From the IMG/VR virus record IMGVR_UViG_3300043464_000774, positions 1 to 33,657 of that record: a DNA stretch of 33,657 nucleotides; one strand, given 5' to 3'. The position numbers and the translations under genes are program-made. Origin of the DNA: a virus. Of the stretch, positions 1 to 8,039 are shown one piece after another. Positions within the stretch are counted from its first letter, which is position 1, and each line of letters begins with the position of its first letter. Under the pieces are notes generated by a model. It was not told the DNA's origin. It was given only the letters and a program-made list of their open reading frames with translations, and searched no databases.

Positions 1-122
1 GATAGCGCAACTGTCAAGGATCGCTTGACGGTTGGACTCTCTCTAAGGTGTATACGGTCGCGCCGAACTATCCGGAGATTCCGGATGGTTGCCGTATGTT
101 GTGGGCCTAGCGCAACCCAGCG
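1..122. other. Left-edge non-coding stretch with two short inverted repeats
   Basis: No gene is supported here. The sequence has a 5-bp inverted repeat GTCAA/TTGAC at about 13-28 and a 7-bp inverted repeat ATCCGGA/TCCGGAT at about 68-86. The second lies downstream of the last leftward gene, so it could be part of a terminator, but no T-run follows it. A 34-codon + frame closes at 108-110 and is blocked upstream by a stop at 3-5. Confidence 0.3.
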
Positions 123-464
123 CTAGATCGCCGCCTTGCGAGCCGCGTACTCGCCGCTCAACGCGGCGCGGTGCTGCCCGTAGCCCAGCATGACGGCCGT
201 CATCTCTGCCATTGTGAGCGACCGGGGCGTGCCTCCTTGGTCAATAATGGGAGGAACGTCTAAGCCAAACGCCGCCGCCTCTTTCGCCAAGACGAACGCG
301 CCGGTGAGTAGCGTTACGTCTTGCTCTAAAAGCCCGAGCCGCCACCCGTAGGTCGTTTCGTAGCCAGCGGCGACCTGTTCGGCAAACCACGCATCGACCT
401 CGGCCATCGCCCGCTGCCGGTCGATCTCTGCTTTCTTGGCTGGGTCAATTTGAATGGTTGGCAT
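123..464 (-). CDS. DUF4376-like tail-fibre-associated protein
   Basis: A 113-residue protein, last gene of the leftward fibre cassette. The C-terminal half (about residues 45-113: LLTGAFVLAKEAAAFG, then a Leu-Thr-x-x-Glu motif and a basic end) resembles the DUF4376 domain of phage tail-fibre-associated proteins. That is recognised from pattern only. The start at 464 is chosen because AGGAG lies 7 nt upstream. It overlaps the end of the preceding gene by 20 bp. The peptide AWFAEQ near residue 27 also occurs at the C-terminus of the upstream gene (see the direct repeat). The exact role, assembly chaperone or virion component, is not shown. Confidence 0.6.
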   Translation of the reverse strand: MPTIQIDPAKKAEIDRQRAMAEVDAWFAEQVAAGYETTYGWRLGLLEQDVTLLTGAFVLAKEAAAFGLDVPPIIDQGGTPRSLTMAEMTAVMLGYGQHRAALSGEYAARKAAI

Positions 465-492
465 TCGCCTGCTCCTGTTCAGCAAACCACGC
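374..492. repeat. 19-nt direct repeat spaced exactly 100 bp
   Basis: CCTGTTCGGCAAACCACGC at 374-392 and CCTGTTCAGCAAACCACGC at 474-492 differ at one base. Both encode the peptide AWFAEQ on the minus strand, once at the end of the 445-708 gene and once inside the 123-464 gene. It may be a trace of duplication or recombination between fibre-associated genes. Confidence 0.7.
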
Positions 493-708
493 TTCAGCGC
501 CGATGCCGTAGCCGTCTGGCTGCGAGAAGTTGGCCGTCCATGCTGCCCTGTATGTGCGATCCGCAGGAATATCGCTCGCGTCGATGATGAGGTACGGAAC
601 GCCAGCCGGAACGTCCTTGCGGGCGATCTCGGCAACCGGCAGGCCGCAATCGCACGGCACGATTACCGACAGCCCGGACTCGCTTGGGTGAATGATGCGT
701 TCTCTCAT
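445..708 (-). CDS. Small fibre-associated protein
   Basis: An 87-residue protein starting 2 nt after the collagen-like fibre gene ends, so probably co-translated with it. The N-terminal part (MRERIIHPSESG, then a Cys-x-Cys pair and a VPAGVPYLIIDASDIP segment) looks like the small proteins that follow tail fibres in many siphoviruses. These often act in fibre assembly, but the role here is inferred from position. It ends in AWFAEQEQANANHSN, which shares a hexapeptide with the next gene. No signal peptide or membrane segment is visible. Confidence 0.6.
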   Translation of the reverse strand: MRERIIHPSESGLSVIVPCDCGLPVAEIARKDVPAGVPYLIIDASDIPADRTYRAAWTANFSQPDGYGIGAEAWFAEQEQANANHSN

Positions 709-710
709 GG

Positions 711-3413
711 TTATCGAAACACGGCGATGTTGACGGAGGAAAAGTCAAACAAGCCCGCGCTGGATACGGACGCGCCTGACGCAGAGATGAAGTTGGTAGA
801 GATGTTTGCGTGGTTTGTCGCCACAGTGCCTAATCTTGCGGCGGCTACGACTGGCTGCCCGTTGTCGTTATGGCCAACGGTGACGACGAGCGAGTAGTTC
901 GTGTCAGGCATGGCGGTTGCGAAGTTGATCGTGTAGTTACCCACGCCGTTGTCCGCGATGCTAGACACGTTCCCGCTGGCTCGGATCGTGTTGCGAACAA
1001 TCGTCACGTTCCCGCTGGTCGTCGCGGTAGCGCGGGTGACAGTGAACGAGTTTGCGTTCGGCACGGTAGCCACCGTGAAGGCGGCGTCCGTGGCGGTGCC
1101 TGTCGTAAAGTCAAGAAACACGGCCTGCCCGACCGCGAGGCCATGAGCCGTCGCCGTGACGGTGACAGTCGTTCCGGTCTGTGAATATGTGCCGCTCAGA
1201 TTGCTCGCTGCCGTGCCGTCGAAGTTGACCCACGCGCGGCAGGCAAAGTCGGGCAGGAGCGTAGAGCCGCCGGGGATGACGGACCGAGTTGCGCCGTCCG
1301 CGCCGACACGCAATCGCTCCACGCCGCCGGTCACGATGCTGAGGCTGTCGGCTCCACCTGTCTGGGCAAGGCCCGTGTTCGTGTCGCCCGAGATCGTCAC
1401 GCTAGGGGCCGTAGCCGTCCCGGCCGGGATTGTCACGACGCCTGTCGCCCGGAGCGTCGTAAACGCCCCGGTCGATGCCGTAGATGCACCGATGGTAGTG
1501 CCGTTGATACTGCCGCCCGTGATCGCGACGGAGTTGGCGGCCTGCGTGGCAATGGTGCCGAGGCCGGTGATGTCCGTGGTCGCGTGGGTGTGGATGGAAG
1601 CGGCCTTGCCCGCGAGCGCGGACTCCAGCCCCGACACGGCCGTCGCGGGAATGGTCGCGGCAGGAACGATCACGCCCGACGAGTTTGTCACGACCAACGG
1701 GCTATGGACAGGAGGAGCGACGAACGGGAATGGGGCCGTGGGTGGGGTGAAGTTGCTCGCGTAGCGGACTGCCTTCGTGATCCTCAAATCGTCGATGTAT
1801 CCGCGATAGAAACCGTCGCCGCCAACGCCGATAAAAACGGTAGTGTCGCTGCCATTGGCCGCATACGGCACGTTTATGTTTGAAAACGAAGCGTCGGCCA
1901 CGCCGTTGATGTAAAGCGTCGTGCTGCCGGTCGAAGTGATAACGAGTGCAACGTGCGACCACTGATCGGTAACTAGCGCGGTCGCGCTGGCGGCAGTCGG
2001 GATGCTGATCGCCCAGAAGCTGCCGTCGTAGGCAAGCAGTTGCAGCGTCTTATCGTTGCGAATCGAAAACTCATAGCCGCACAGCACAGCCCCGGTCCGG
2101 AGGGACACGATGGCACCGGCGTTACCATTGCCAGACGAACCGCCGGACTGCGCATTGTCTGGACGCAGCCAGCACTCAATCGTCATCGCAGAACCGACTG
2201 GCGAAAACGCCGACGAAAACGGCAGCGACAGGTAGTCGCCGCTGCCATCGAAGTAGGCACTCTTCCCGCCAAACTGCGACTGCGCCGTCGATTGCGTCGC
2301 GCCGCCATAGGCCGTGATCGTTTTCGGCGTGCCGCTGGTATCGACAAACGTGTTGCCGTTGCCGTCCATGCTCAAGAGCAGCGAGACGTTGGCGAAGTCG
2401 GGGTCGCTACTGCCGCCACCACCGCCCGTCACCGCGCCAGTGAGAACGCCAGCGTTTGTGATGTTGCCGTGGGCATGGCTGGCAGCGGCGAAATCGGTCG
2501 CGGCCGCTGCGGCTGCGGTGCCAAGCGTGGGGCGGCCCGTAAGGTCTGAATAGGCTCCGCTGGTGGCAACGGCGGCGAGGCCGCTTACGTCTTGTGCGCT
2601 ATGCGTATGACCTACGGCACTGGCTCCGATGTCGCTGGCCGTGAGAGCGTCCGAGCCGCCCGTGGCGTGGGTGCTCTTGTGGGCCGCCAGGGCGAGCGAG
2701 CCGCTCGAGGTCGTCAGCCCCGTGCCGATGGACAGGGCGACGGTCTTCGTGCCAGCGTCATAGGTGACGGGAGCCGTCGCGGCAGCCACGCCGCTATCGC
2801 CCGTGTCGCCCTTTGGTCCAGTGGCTCCCGTCGCCCCAGCGGCCCCGGTCGCGCCGGTGGCACCGGTTGCCCCCGCTGGTCCTTGCGGGCCGGTGTCGCC
2901 CGTATCGCCCTTTGCACCTTGGGGGCCAGTAGATCCCGTCGAGCCCGCCGGGCCTTGTGGTCCGGTGTCGCCCTGGTCGCCCTTCGGGCCTTGTGGTCCC
3001 GTGGCACCTTGCGGGCCTTGCGGTCCAACGTCGCCAGTGTCTCCCTTCGGCCCTTGCGCGCCGGTAGCCCCGGTCGCTCCAGTGGCCCCCGTCGCGCCGG
3101 TCGGGCCTGCGACTCCTTGCGGTCCCTGTGGGCCGGTCGGTCCTGCCGGGCCTTGGTCGCCTGTGTCGCCCTTCGCTCCCTGCGGGCCGGTGGCACCAGT
3201 TGCACCAGCGGCACCCGTGGCCCCTGTGGCCCCTGCGGGACCCGCCGCACCCTGCGGCCCCTGCGGACCAGCCGGGCCTTGCTCGCCCTGCGGACCCTGC
3301 GGGCCTGTGGCACCGCTCGGGCCAAAGCCACCGCTTACCGTGGCGTCGATCTGCGTCTCGCCGACGCTTGCCGTGATCTGCTGCCCGCCGGATACGTTTG
3401 CGTTGATCGGCAT
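711..3413 (-). CDS. Collagen-like tail fibre with LamG/ConA-type lectin domain
   Basis: A 900-residue fibre. A short N-terminal segment (1-30) is followed by 59 uninterrupted Gly-X-Y triplets (residues 31-207, rich in GPQ, GAT and GDT), which in phage fibres form a trimeric stalk. Residues about 210-335 carry fibre-type repeats with [13 protein letters not shown] and SHAHG. Residues about 336-557 form a LamG/concanavalin-like domain ([30 protein letters not shown]), probably the receptor-binding lectin. Residues about 600-900 hold a [13 protein letters not shown] element typical of phage spike linkers and a beta-rich C-terminus. The start at 3413 overlaps the upstream stop (TGATG). Strand and domain order are clear; the ligand is unknown. 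Confidence 0.9.
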   Translation of the reverse strand: MPINANVSGGQQITASVGETQIDATVSGGFGPSGATGPQGPQGEQGPAGPQGPQGAAGPAGATGATGAAGATGATGPQGAKGDTGDQGPAGPTGPQGPQGVAGPTGATGATGATGATGAQGPKGDTGDVGPQGPQGATGPQGPKGDQGDTGPQGPAGSTGSTGPQGAKGDTGDTGPQGPAGATGATGATGAAGATGATGPKGDTGDSGVAAATAPVTYDAGTKTVALSIGTGLTTSSGSLALAAHKSTHATGGSDALTASDIGASAVGHTHSAQDVSGLAAVATSGAYSDLTGRPTLGTAAAAAATDFAAASHAHGNITNAGVLTGAVTGGGGGSSDPDFANVSLLLSMDGNGNTFVDTSGTPKTITAYGGATQSTAQSQFGGKSAYFDGSGDYLSLPFSSAFSPVGSAMTIECWLRPDNAQSGGSSGNGNAGAIVSLRTGAVLCGYEFSIRNDKTLQLLAYDGSFWAISIPTAASATALVTDQWSHVALVITSTGSTTLYINGVADASFSNINVPYAANGSDTTVFIGVGGDGFYRGYIDDLRITKAVRYASNFTPPTAPFPFVAPPVHSPLVVTNSSGVIVPAATIPATAVSGLESALAGKAASIHTHATTDITGLGTIATQAANSVAITGGSINGTTIGASTASTGAFTTLRATGVVTIPAGTATAPSVTISGDTNTGLAQTGGADSLSIVTGGVERLRVGADGATRSVIPGGSTLLPDFACRAWVNFDGTAASNLSGTYSQTGTTVTVTATAHGLAVGQAVFLDFTTGTATDAAFTVATVPNANSFTVTRATATTSGNVTIVRNTIRASGNVSSIADNGVGNYTINFATAMPDTNYSLVVTVGHNDNGQPVVAAARLGTVATNHANISTNFISASGASVSSAGLFDFSSVNIAVFR

Positions 3414-3730
3414 CAAAGTACCTCGACGAATCCGGTGAGCGCCGTCCGCGTGGCGTTGTTCTCCGTCCAACGCATCTGCCATCCGTAGGTGCCGCGAGCC
3501 AGGGCGGCGGTCTGCGTGTCGGTCAGGCTCACGTTCACCTGCCCGGCCGTGGCCGAGACGAACGACACGGTGAGCGGCTGCACCTCGGCACCGCTGACGA
3601 GCGACGTGATGCCAGCGGTGACGGTGTAGCCGGTCATCGTGATCGGGCTGAAGTCGATGAGTGCGCTGAAGTCGTCACCCCTCTTGAACGAGAGGCCCAG
3701 CGTGCCGGGTGTTTGGTCGTAGGAGGGCAT
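3413..3730 (-). CDS. Small beta-sandwich phage structural protein
   Basis: A 105-residue protein immediately upstream of, and translationally coupled to, the collagen-like fibre. The pattern is [22 protein letters not shown], a G-x-V-x-V-S-L-T-D-x-Q-T stretch and a final [10 protein letters not shown]...GFVEVL. It resembles the beta-sandwich domains found in phage baseplate or fibre-attachment proteins (BppU N-terminal-like). It may link the fibre to the tail tip. Assignment rests on pattern and position only. Confidence 0.6.
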   Translation of the reverse strand: MPSYDQTPGTLGLSFKRGDDFSALIDFSPITMTGYTVTAGITSLVSGAEVQPLTVSFVSATAGQVNVSLTDTQTAALARGTYGWQMRWTENNATRTALTGFVEVL

Positions 3731-3739
3731 TGGATCGCC

Positions 3740-4000
3740 TCAGTTGTGCCGGTCGGTGTCGGGCAGGCTTGTCGCGGCTGACTTTGGTTGTAGGGCATAC
3801 AGCAAGCGGGTCTGCTCTTTGATCGCGCTGCCGATCTCGCGCTGCGTCTCGCCCAGCTGCTGGACGAACTCTTGATGTGCCGCCACGAGCGGGAGCAGCA
3901 CGTCCTGACGCAGCACCCAGCCGAAGGCGATGGCCACCAAGGTGGGAAATCCCCACCGCTCGATAATTGAAAACAGCGTGTTCTTTGCGTCGTCGGTCAT
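3740..4000 (-). CDS. Holin-like small membrane protein
   Basis: An 86-residue protein with one hydrophobic segment at about residues 15-40 (ERWGFPTLVAIAFGWVLRQD), then an amphipathic, probably coiled region with QQLGETQREIGSAIKEQTRLL. This layout resembles BhlA/UviB-type small holins. The start ATG at 4000 overlaps the upstream stop by 4 bp (ATGA), so the longer open frame to 4309 is rejected. It sits last in a run containing a peptidase, a lipoprotein and another membrane protein, which supports a lysis role by inference. Confidence 0.6.
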   Translation of the reverse strand: MTDDAKNTLFSIIERWGFPTLVAIAFGWVLRQDVLLPLVAAHQEFVQQLGETQREIGSAIKEQTRLLYALQPKSAATSLPDTDRHN

Positions 4001-4338
4001 CGCCGCATCTCCGTCTGCCAGCCTACAAGTGCGATCCGATTGCTGGCAGATTTCATCCACCACGCCAGGATCGCTTTGACAATTTCTTGAATCAGCACGC
4101 CCAGCACGAGCGAGAGGATGATCCCCATGCGGACATTCTGACGTTCGCTGCGTTCGATGCTCGCTGACACTTGTTCGAGCATCACGCCGTAGGAGTCGGG
4201 CCGGGCCTGAGCGATTGCCACCGTGGGCCACTTGCGGACCACGCGCCGCACCAGGCGGGAGACAAGGGGCCGCCCGGCGAGGTGCTTCCTCGGGGAGAGG
4301 CTGGCCCACACGGCGGCGTCGAGGTCTTCGAGGCTCAC
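3997..4338 (-). CDS. Small single-span membrane protein of the lysis-like cassette
   Basis: A 113-residue protein with a basic N-terminal half and one transmembrane segment at about residues 72-98 (MGIILSLVLGVLIQEIVKAI). The GTG start at 4338 is chosen from a GTGA overlap with the upstream stop and an AAGG-type ribosome site. Its place between the zinc-motif lipoprotein and the holin-like gene suggests a membrane role in lysis, such as an antiholin, holin or inner-membrane spanin partner. No family is recognised. Confidence 0.6.
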   Translation of the reverse strand: MSLEDLDAAVWASLSPRKHLAGRPLVSRLVRRVVRKWPTVAIAQARPDSYGVMLEQVSASIERSERQNVRMGIILSLVLGVLIQEIVKAILAWWMKSASNRIALVGWQTEMRR

Positions 4339-4595
4339 TTCGCCACCTTCTTTCCGGTGCCTTTGCAGACGGGGCACGTCATCACGATCCGGCCGTCACC
4401 GATTTTCCCGGTGCCATCGCAGTTGTCGCACTTGTCCGACGCCGGGGCCGGTGCCATCTCTTGGCTGAGCTTGACGCTCATGCGGGCTGTCTCGCAGGCG
4501 AGATCCGCCACGATGTCGGGGTGGTCGGGGGCCGGGGCTCCGCAGCTTTGCAGCGTCAGCATGAACACGCCCGAGACAAGGGCCGCCGTCTTCAT
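4335..4595 (-). CDS. Lipoprotein with DnaJ-type CxxCxGxG zinc motifs
   Basis: An 86-residue protein. The N-terminus is a lipoprotein signal (hydrophobic residues 4-15, lipobox LQSC with Cys18). The C-terminal third holds two CxxCxGxG motifs (Cys56/Cys59 and Cys74/Cys77), the zinc-binding pattern of the DnaJ cysteine-rich domain, with no J domain. It overlaps the peptidase gene by 4 bp (ATGA). A membrane-anchored periplasmic zinc module inside a lysis-like cassette could be an outer-membrane spanin or a redox/zinc accessory to the cysteine peptidase; both are inferences. Confidence 0.75.
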   Translation of the reverse strand: MKTAALVSGVFMLTLQSCGAPAPDHPDIVADLACETARMSVKLSQEMAPAPASDKCDNCDGTGKIGDGRIVMTCPVCKGTGKKVAK

Positions 4596-5503
4596 AGGAC
4601 GCCTCCGGTCCAGTCGGGGAGCGTGCGGGGCGGGAAGCCTGCGTAGCCGCTCAGGGCGAACGAGTCTTCCCCCGAGAGCATCGACGTGCAGGTGGCGGCC
4701 TCAACCCACCCGGCCGACCGCTGGAACTGCGGCGGCAGGTTGGGGTCTACGCTGCCCGAGTAACAATCCGCCCATGAGTTCACGCAGAGCAGGGCAGGCT
4801 TCGGGCTCCACCGCACGCCCGCGAACATCATGCAATGAGCCCACTGGCCCATCGGCGTGAGGTAGCCGTCACGAAGCGTCATGGAGAAGCCACGCATGGA
4901 GCACACGGCCACCGGGTAGCCGTTCTGGATCGCCCGTGCGGCATCCTCGAACGTCTTCACCAAGGCCACGCTGCTCACCTTGTGCTTCGCTGCGAACGGC
5001 TCGAACCGATCCGGCACGCCGTCACGGCCCCACTCCTTTTCCCGCTGGCCCGAGTTGTCGGTGAACGCCACGCCGTCGTAATTCACGCCGTAGTGCAGGG
5101 TGCCGTAGTTCGTCACGGCCTTCGCTGCCGCGCCGCCATAGGAACCGTCGCCCCCTAGGTTGCGGCCGCCGCGAATTTCCACGCGGGAAAAGGCGTAAAC
5201 CGAGGCTTCGAGCACACGCCCGCCGTAACTTTCCCGCTCGTTCCGCAGGAGGATGTCGCAGGCCGCGAGGATGTCGCATGACAAGGCCCAGCCCCAGCCG
5301 ACGCAGCTGCCGATCTTCTGCGCCCCACGCTTCCAATCGGGGGCCACCTTGAGCAGGTAGTGCCCGAGGTTCACGTCTTTGCGTTCGTCCAGCACGAGAT
5401 CGGGGCCAGCCTGTGCGAGCGTCGGCCGGGCGAGCGTCGCCAGGAAGTCGTCGGTGCCCTTCCGGTCGGGCTGGTATCCCATTAAGGGGATGAAGTCGGC
5501 CAC
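4592..5503 (-). CDS. Papain-like (C1-fold) cysteine peptidase
   Basis: A 303-residue protein with a papain-type order of catalytic residues: Gln62 and Cys67 in AQKIGSCVGWGWA, His223 in GQWAHCMMFAGV and Asn242 in LLCVNSWAD. No signal peptide is evident. It lies in a cassette of membrane and lipoprotein genes, so it is the best candidate for a lytic peptidoglycan peptidase here, because no classical lysozyme or amidase is visible. A structural or virion-associated protease role is the alternative. The GTG start at 5503 has GGAGG just upstream and begins 3 nt after the preceding stop. Confidence 0.75.
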   Translation of the reverse strand: MADFIPLMGYQPDRKGTDDFLATLARPTLAQAGPDLVLDERKDVNLGHYLLKVAPDWKRGAQKIGSCVGWGWALSCDILAACDILLRNERESYGGRVLEASVYAFSRVEIRGGRNLGGDGSYGGAAAKAVTNYGTLHYGVNYDGVAFTDNSGQREKEWGRDGVPDRFEPFAAKHKVSSVALVKTFEDAARAIQNGYPVAVCSMRGFSMTLRDGYLTPMGQWAHCMMFAGVRWSPKPALLCVNSWADCYSGSVDPNLPPQFQRSAGWVEAATCTSMLSGEDSFALSGYAGFPPRTLPDWTGGVL

Positions 5504-5506
5504 GGT

Positions 5507-5986
5507 CTAGCCTCCGTTGCCGATGCCAGCCCACGCAATCGCCCTGCACGCTTCGCCGTAGGCCCGCCGGAGGTCAGCGTCCACCGGCTTCACGTCGAGG
5601 CCTACGACGCCCGTCATCGCCTTCTCGACGGCTTCACGCAGGCCGGGATACTGGCCCGGCTTAACGCCGCCGAGCCGACGCCAGGCGATGTCGAGGCTCA
5701 GGACGGTGAAGCCACGCAGCGAGCGCGTGTCGGTGAAGATCACCTCGGTGGTCACTGCGTCGCCCGCCACGACGACAGCGGCCTTCTCCCAGACGCTCGC
5801 CCAAATGGCCCGCTCGGCCGGGCTGGCCGCCTTCAACGCACGGGCAACGTCGGCCACCTTCGTCTTCATCTCGTCGCTCACGTCCTCAACCACAAACGTC
5901 GGCGCGGCATGCCTGGGCTGCGGCATCCCAAACGCCGCAACGCAGCCGAGTACAAACGCGATGGCAAGTCGGGTACCAATGCTCAT
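5507..5986 (-). CDS. Exported protein of unknown function
   Basis: A 159-residue protein with an N-terminal signal peptide or anchor (SIGTRLAIAFVLGCVAAFG, possible cleavage near HAAP). The rest is mixed alpha/beta with no recognised motif (AERAIWASVWEKAAVVVAG, then a C-terminal YGEACRAIAWAG). ATG at 5986 overlaps the upstream stop by 4 bp. Its position just before the papain-like peptidase suggests a shared periplasmic or envelope role. No family is recognised. Confidence 0.6.
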   Translation of the reverse strand: MSIGTRLAIAFVLGCVAAFGMPQPRHAAPTFVVEDVSDEMKTKVADVARALKAASPAERAIWASVWEKAAVVVAGDAVTTEVIFTDTRSLRGFTVLSLDIAWRRLGGVKPGQYPGLREAVEKAMTGVVGLDVKPVDADLRRAYGEACRAIAWAGIGNGG

Positions 5987-6264
5987 TTCTTCGCCTTGGG
6001 TGCGTTGCCGAGCATCACGTCGAGCAGCTGCTGGCACAGGGCCACGCCTTCGGCACAGCCTGCCGCCCGTAGCCTCGTGGCCAGGTCAAGCACGACGTGC
6101 AAGTCCTTGCCCGTCACGCTTGGGGCCGTTTCACCTGGGGCCGCCACCGCACGGTCTTTCCAGTGGGCTTGGGCTTTCCGAGCCACGGCGGCAATCGCGG
6201 GGCCAGCGACGAGAGCCACTGCCGCCAGAGCGGCGACGATACGAATGGCAGCATCAAGGCTCAC
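5983..6264 (-). CDS. Small N-terminally anchored membrane protein
   Basis: A 93-residue protein. A hydrophobic segment at residues 4-27 (AAIRIVAALAAVALVAG) is followed by a short soluble domain with two cysteines (CAEGVALCQQLL). The GTG start at 6264 is set by a GTGA overlap and GGAGGGA 5 nt upstream. No family is recognised. It lies in a tightly coupled run leading into the peptidase cassette. Confidence 0.55.
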   Translation of the reverse strand: MSLDAAIRIVAALAAVALVAGPAIAAVARKAQAHWKDRAVAAPGETAPSVTGKDLHVVLDLATRLRAAGCAEGVALCQQLLDVMLGNAPKAKK

Positions 6265-6560
6265 TTCGCTCCCTCCACTTGGAGAAGGCACCACCGAAGC
6301 AACGCCTCGCCCTCCTTGGTCTTCATCACGTCGCCGATGTGCCGCACGAGTTGGTCATCGAGCGGGCTCGAAGTCTTGGCCGCGAGCCATTCGCAGGCGT
6401 CAGCCGCGACGAGAGCCCGGCGGTGCGGGTCCATCTCATTGACGAACCGCTGGCCGTAGCCGATGAGCGGTGCCCAGGTTTGCAGCAGGCGAATCTGGTC
6501 CCAGATCGACAGGCCCGCCCCGTACTTGGCGGCTTCCTCGGGGGTCATCTCGTAACTCAT
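6261..6560 (-). CDS. Hypothetical protein
   Basis: A 99-residue soluble, mainly helical protein (MSYEMTPEEAAKYGAG; WDQIRLLQTWAPLIGYGQRF). The ATG at 6560 is preferred over the GTG at 6569 because AGGAGG lies 8 nt upstream of it and would overlap the GTG. It overlaps the next gene by 4 bp. No family is recognised. Confidence 0.5.
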   Translation of the reverse strand: MSYEMTPEEAAKYGAGLSIWDQIRLLQTWAPLIGYGQRFVNEMDPHRRALVAADACEWLAAKTSSPLDDQLVRHIGDVMKTKEGEALLRWCLLQVEGAK

Positions 6561-6572
6561 GGCGGGCACCTC

Positions 6573-6824
6573 CTACCCCGAGTCTGCCCCGCCACCCCCA
6601 CCGTCTTGCAGTTCGTCCGACAAGCCGTTCACCGTGTCATTGCAAAAGTCGTAGAACCAATCGAAGCAGTCTTTCACTTCCTGCCGGGCGTCCTTCACGT
6701 CCAGGCGGTACGGCCAGCGGAAATGGTCGCCATCCTTCACGGTGCCGTCGCCTTCGCAGAGGTAGACGCTGATGTACTTCTGCGAGAAATCCACGACGAT
6801 CTTGCCCAGGATTGGGTCGCTCAT
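6573..6824 (-). CDS. Small acidic hypothetical protein
   Basis: An 83-residue acidic protein ending in a glycine-rich tail (QDGGGGGADSG). The core has alternating hydrophobic strands (LGKIVVDFSQKYISVYLCEG) and an aromatic acidic helix (DCFDWFYDFCND). ATG at 6824 overlaps the upstream stop by 4 bp. No family is recognised; an acidic surface of this kind can occur in DNA mimics, but nothing here proves that. Confidence 0.5.
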   Translation of the reverse strand: MSDPILGKIVVDFSQKYISVYLCEGDGTVKDGDHFRWPYRLDVKDARQEVKDCFDWFYDFCNDTVNGLSDELQDGGGGGADSG

Positions 6825-7165
6825 TCGCCGCCCTCCATGTGCCGCAGATCCTCGGGCGTCTCGATCTGTCGCAGCTGGAACTGCGTGGGCTTCGTCACGG
6901 CCCGCTCGTAGCGGGTGTGTTCGTCCCATCGGGCCTGGATCTCCCGGCAGGCTTGCGCAATCTCGCGGGGCGTGGGGTCGCGCTGACGTTCGGGCTTGAA
7001 TCGGAACCGGCGGTCGTGCCGGGGCGGCAGGTGGGCCACCGCTTTAAGGCGGATTAACTGGTCCTTCGTGATCGTCCAATGCGTGCAGATGGCGTACATC
7101 GACGAGTGCGATGCCCACTGAATCCGCAGCGTCTGGAAATCAATGGTCGCCGTCACGCCCGCCAT
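6821..7165 (-). CDS. Hypothetical protein with PTPxEI C-terminal motif
   Basis: A 114-residue protein with a helical N-terminal half (HWTITKDQLIRLKAVAHLPP) that may bind DNA. A C-terminal module RDPTPREIAQACREIQARW is closely similar to the C-terminus of the HTH protein at 9457-9693. It overlaps the glycosyltransferase gene by 26 bp if ATG 7165 is used; a GTG 9 nt further in is also possible. No named family is recognised. Confidence 0.5.
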   Translation of the reverse strand: MAGVTATIDFQTLRIQWASHSSMYAICTHWTITKDQLIRLKAVAHLPPRHDRRFRFKPERQRDPTPREIAQACREIQARWDEHTRYERAVTKPTQFQLRQIETPEDLRHMEGGE

Positions 7166-8039
7166 CGGTCGGCTCCATCCAGTGCATGACCGTTCTCATC
7201 GACGGGTCGAGATACAACTTCTGCCCCGTCCGCTCCGTGATGCTGCGATGAAAGGGCACATGCTCGCAGTCCTTTTCGCCGTCGTAGTGCCCCCGCAGGT
7301 ACGCGAACGTGTCGTAGATCGCCATGCCGCCGAAGGCGCTCACGACGGGCACCGGCGGCGATCCCACGGGCGGAAGCCACTGGTGCTTCCAGCCGCCGAG
7401 CCCGGCCGTGTAGTCGTCGAACGCGGAATTAAGTCTTAGGCACCATGCATCGTAGTGAACAAAACCGCGCACGAGCTTCGGCTGCTTGTCTTCGCCCATC
7501 GACATCACTGGGTATTCGATGAGCGACACGCTCGCCATGCCGTAGGCGTCGGGCGTGTCGGCCAGCGCCCCCACGCCATGCAGGAAGCCCGAGTGTGACC
7601 ATCCGCCCCACGCATCCCAATCCACGACCACCACGAAGTCGGCGTTGGCGTGGTGCTTGCGGACCCACTCTTGGCAAGCGGTCCGGTACTCAGCCAGCGC
7701 GATCGTGCGGCGTCCCGCGAACTCGGCCCCGTAGTGCTCGCGGCCCAGCGTGCGATCTCGGAAAGACGCCTGCCGGTGAGCAGCGCAAAACGTCTCGAGC
7801 ACCTCCACCGTGTCGTCGGTGTTGTCGTTGCTTTCAACGTGCAAGGCCCACGAGCCGCACGACTCAACCAGCTGCTCTAGCCGCAGGAGGTTGTTCCGCA
7901 GGTGCGGCCCGCAGTTGCGAGCCAGGCCCACGAAGACCACCGACGAGTCTTTCAGGATCGACTCGCCCGCCTCGGCAAGCCGCAGGTAGTCGGCCGCGAA
8001 CGGCTCCAGCGGATAGACCAAGTGCTCGGGGATCTTCAT
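7140..8039 (-). CDS. GT-A-like glycosyltransferase
   Basis: A 299-residue protein with a nucleotide-sugar-transferase layout: VVFVGLARNCG (residues 34-44), HVESNDNTDDTVEVL (67-81) and a DxD-type metal site in VVVVDWDAWGG (137-147). It ends in MRTVMHWMEPTDGG. Overall it recalls the CAP59/CMT1-type mannosyltransferases. It is coupled by ATGA to a class I methyltransferase, so the pair may decorate a virion or host-surface glycan, or modified DNA. The acceptor is unknown. The start at 8039 is set by the overlap. Confidence 0.7.
   Translation of the reverse strand: MKIPEHLVYPLEPFAADYLRLAEAGESILKDSSVVFVGLARNCGPHLRNNLLRLEQLVESCGSWALHVESNDNTDDTVEVLETFCAAHRQASFRDRTLGREHYGAEFAGRRTIALAEYRTACQEWVRKHHANADFVVVVDWDAWGGWSHSGFLHGVGALADTPDAYGMASVSLIEYPVMSMGEDKQPKLVRGFVHYDAWCLRLNSAFDDYTAGLGGWKHQWLPPVGSPPVPVVSAFGGMAIYDTFAYLRGHYDGEKDCEHVPFHRSITERTGQKLYLDPSMRTVMHWMEPTDGGRDGDH

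Noticed and set aside
3-110. Short + strand frame at the left edge
   Set aside because: Only 34 codons, no start with a ribosome site, and a stop immediately upstream.
2764-3438. A + strand frame encoding Pro/Ala/Val-rich repeats
   Set aside because: It is the reverse complement of the Gly-X-Y collagen repeat; the minus-strand fibre explains it.
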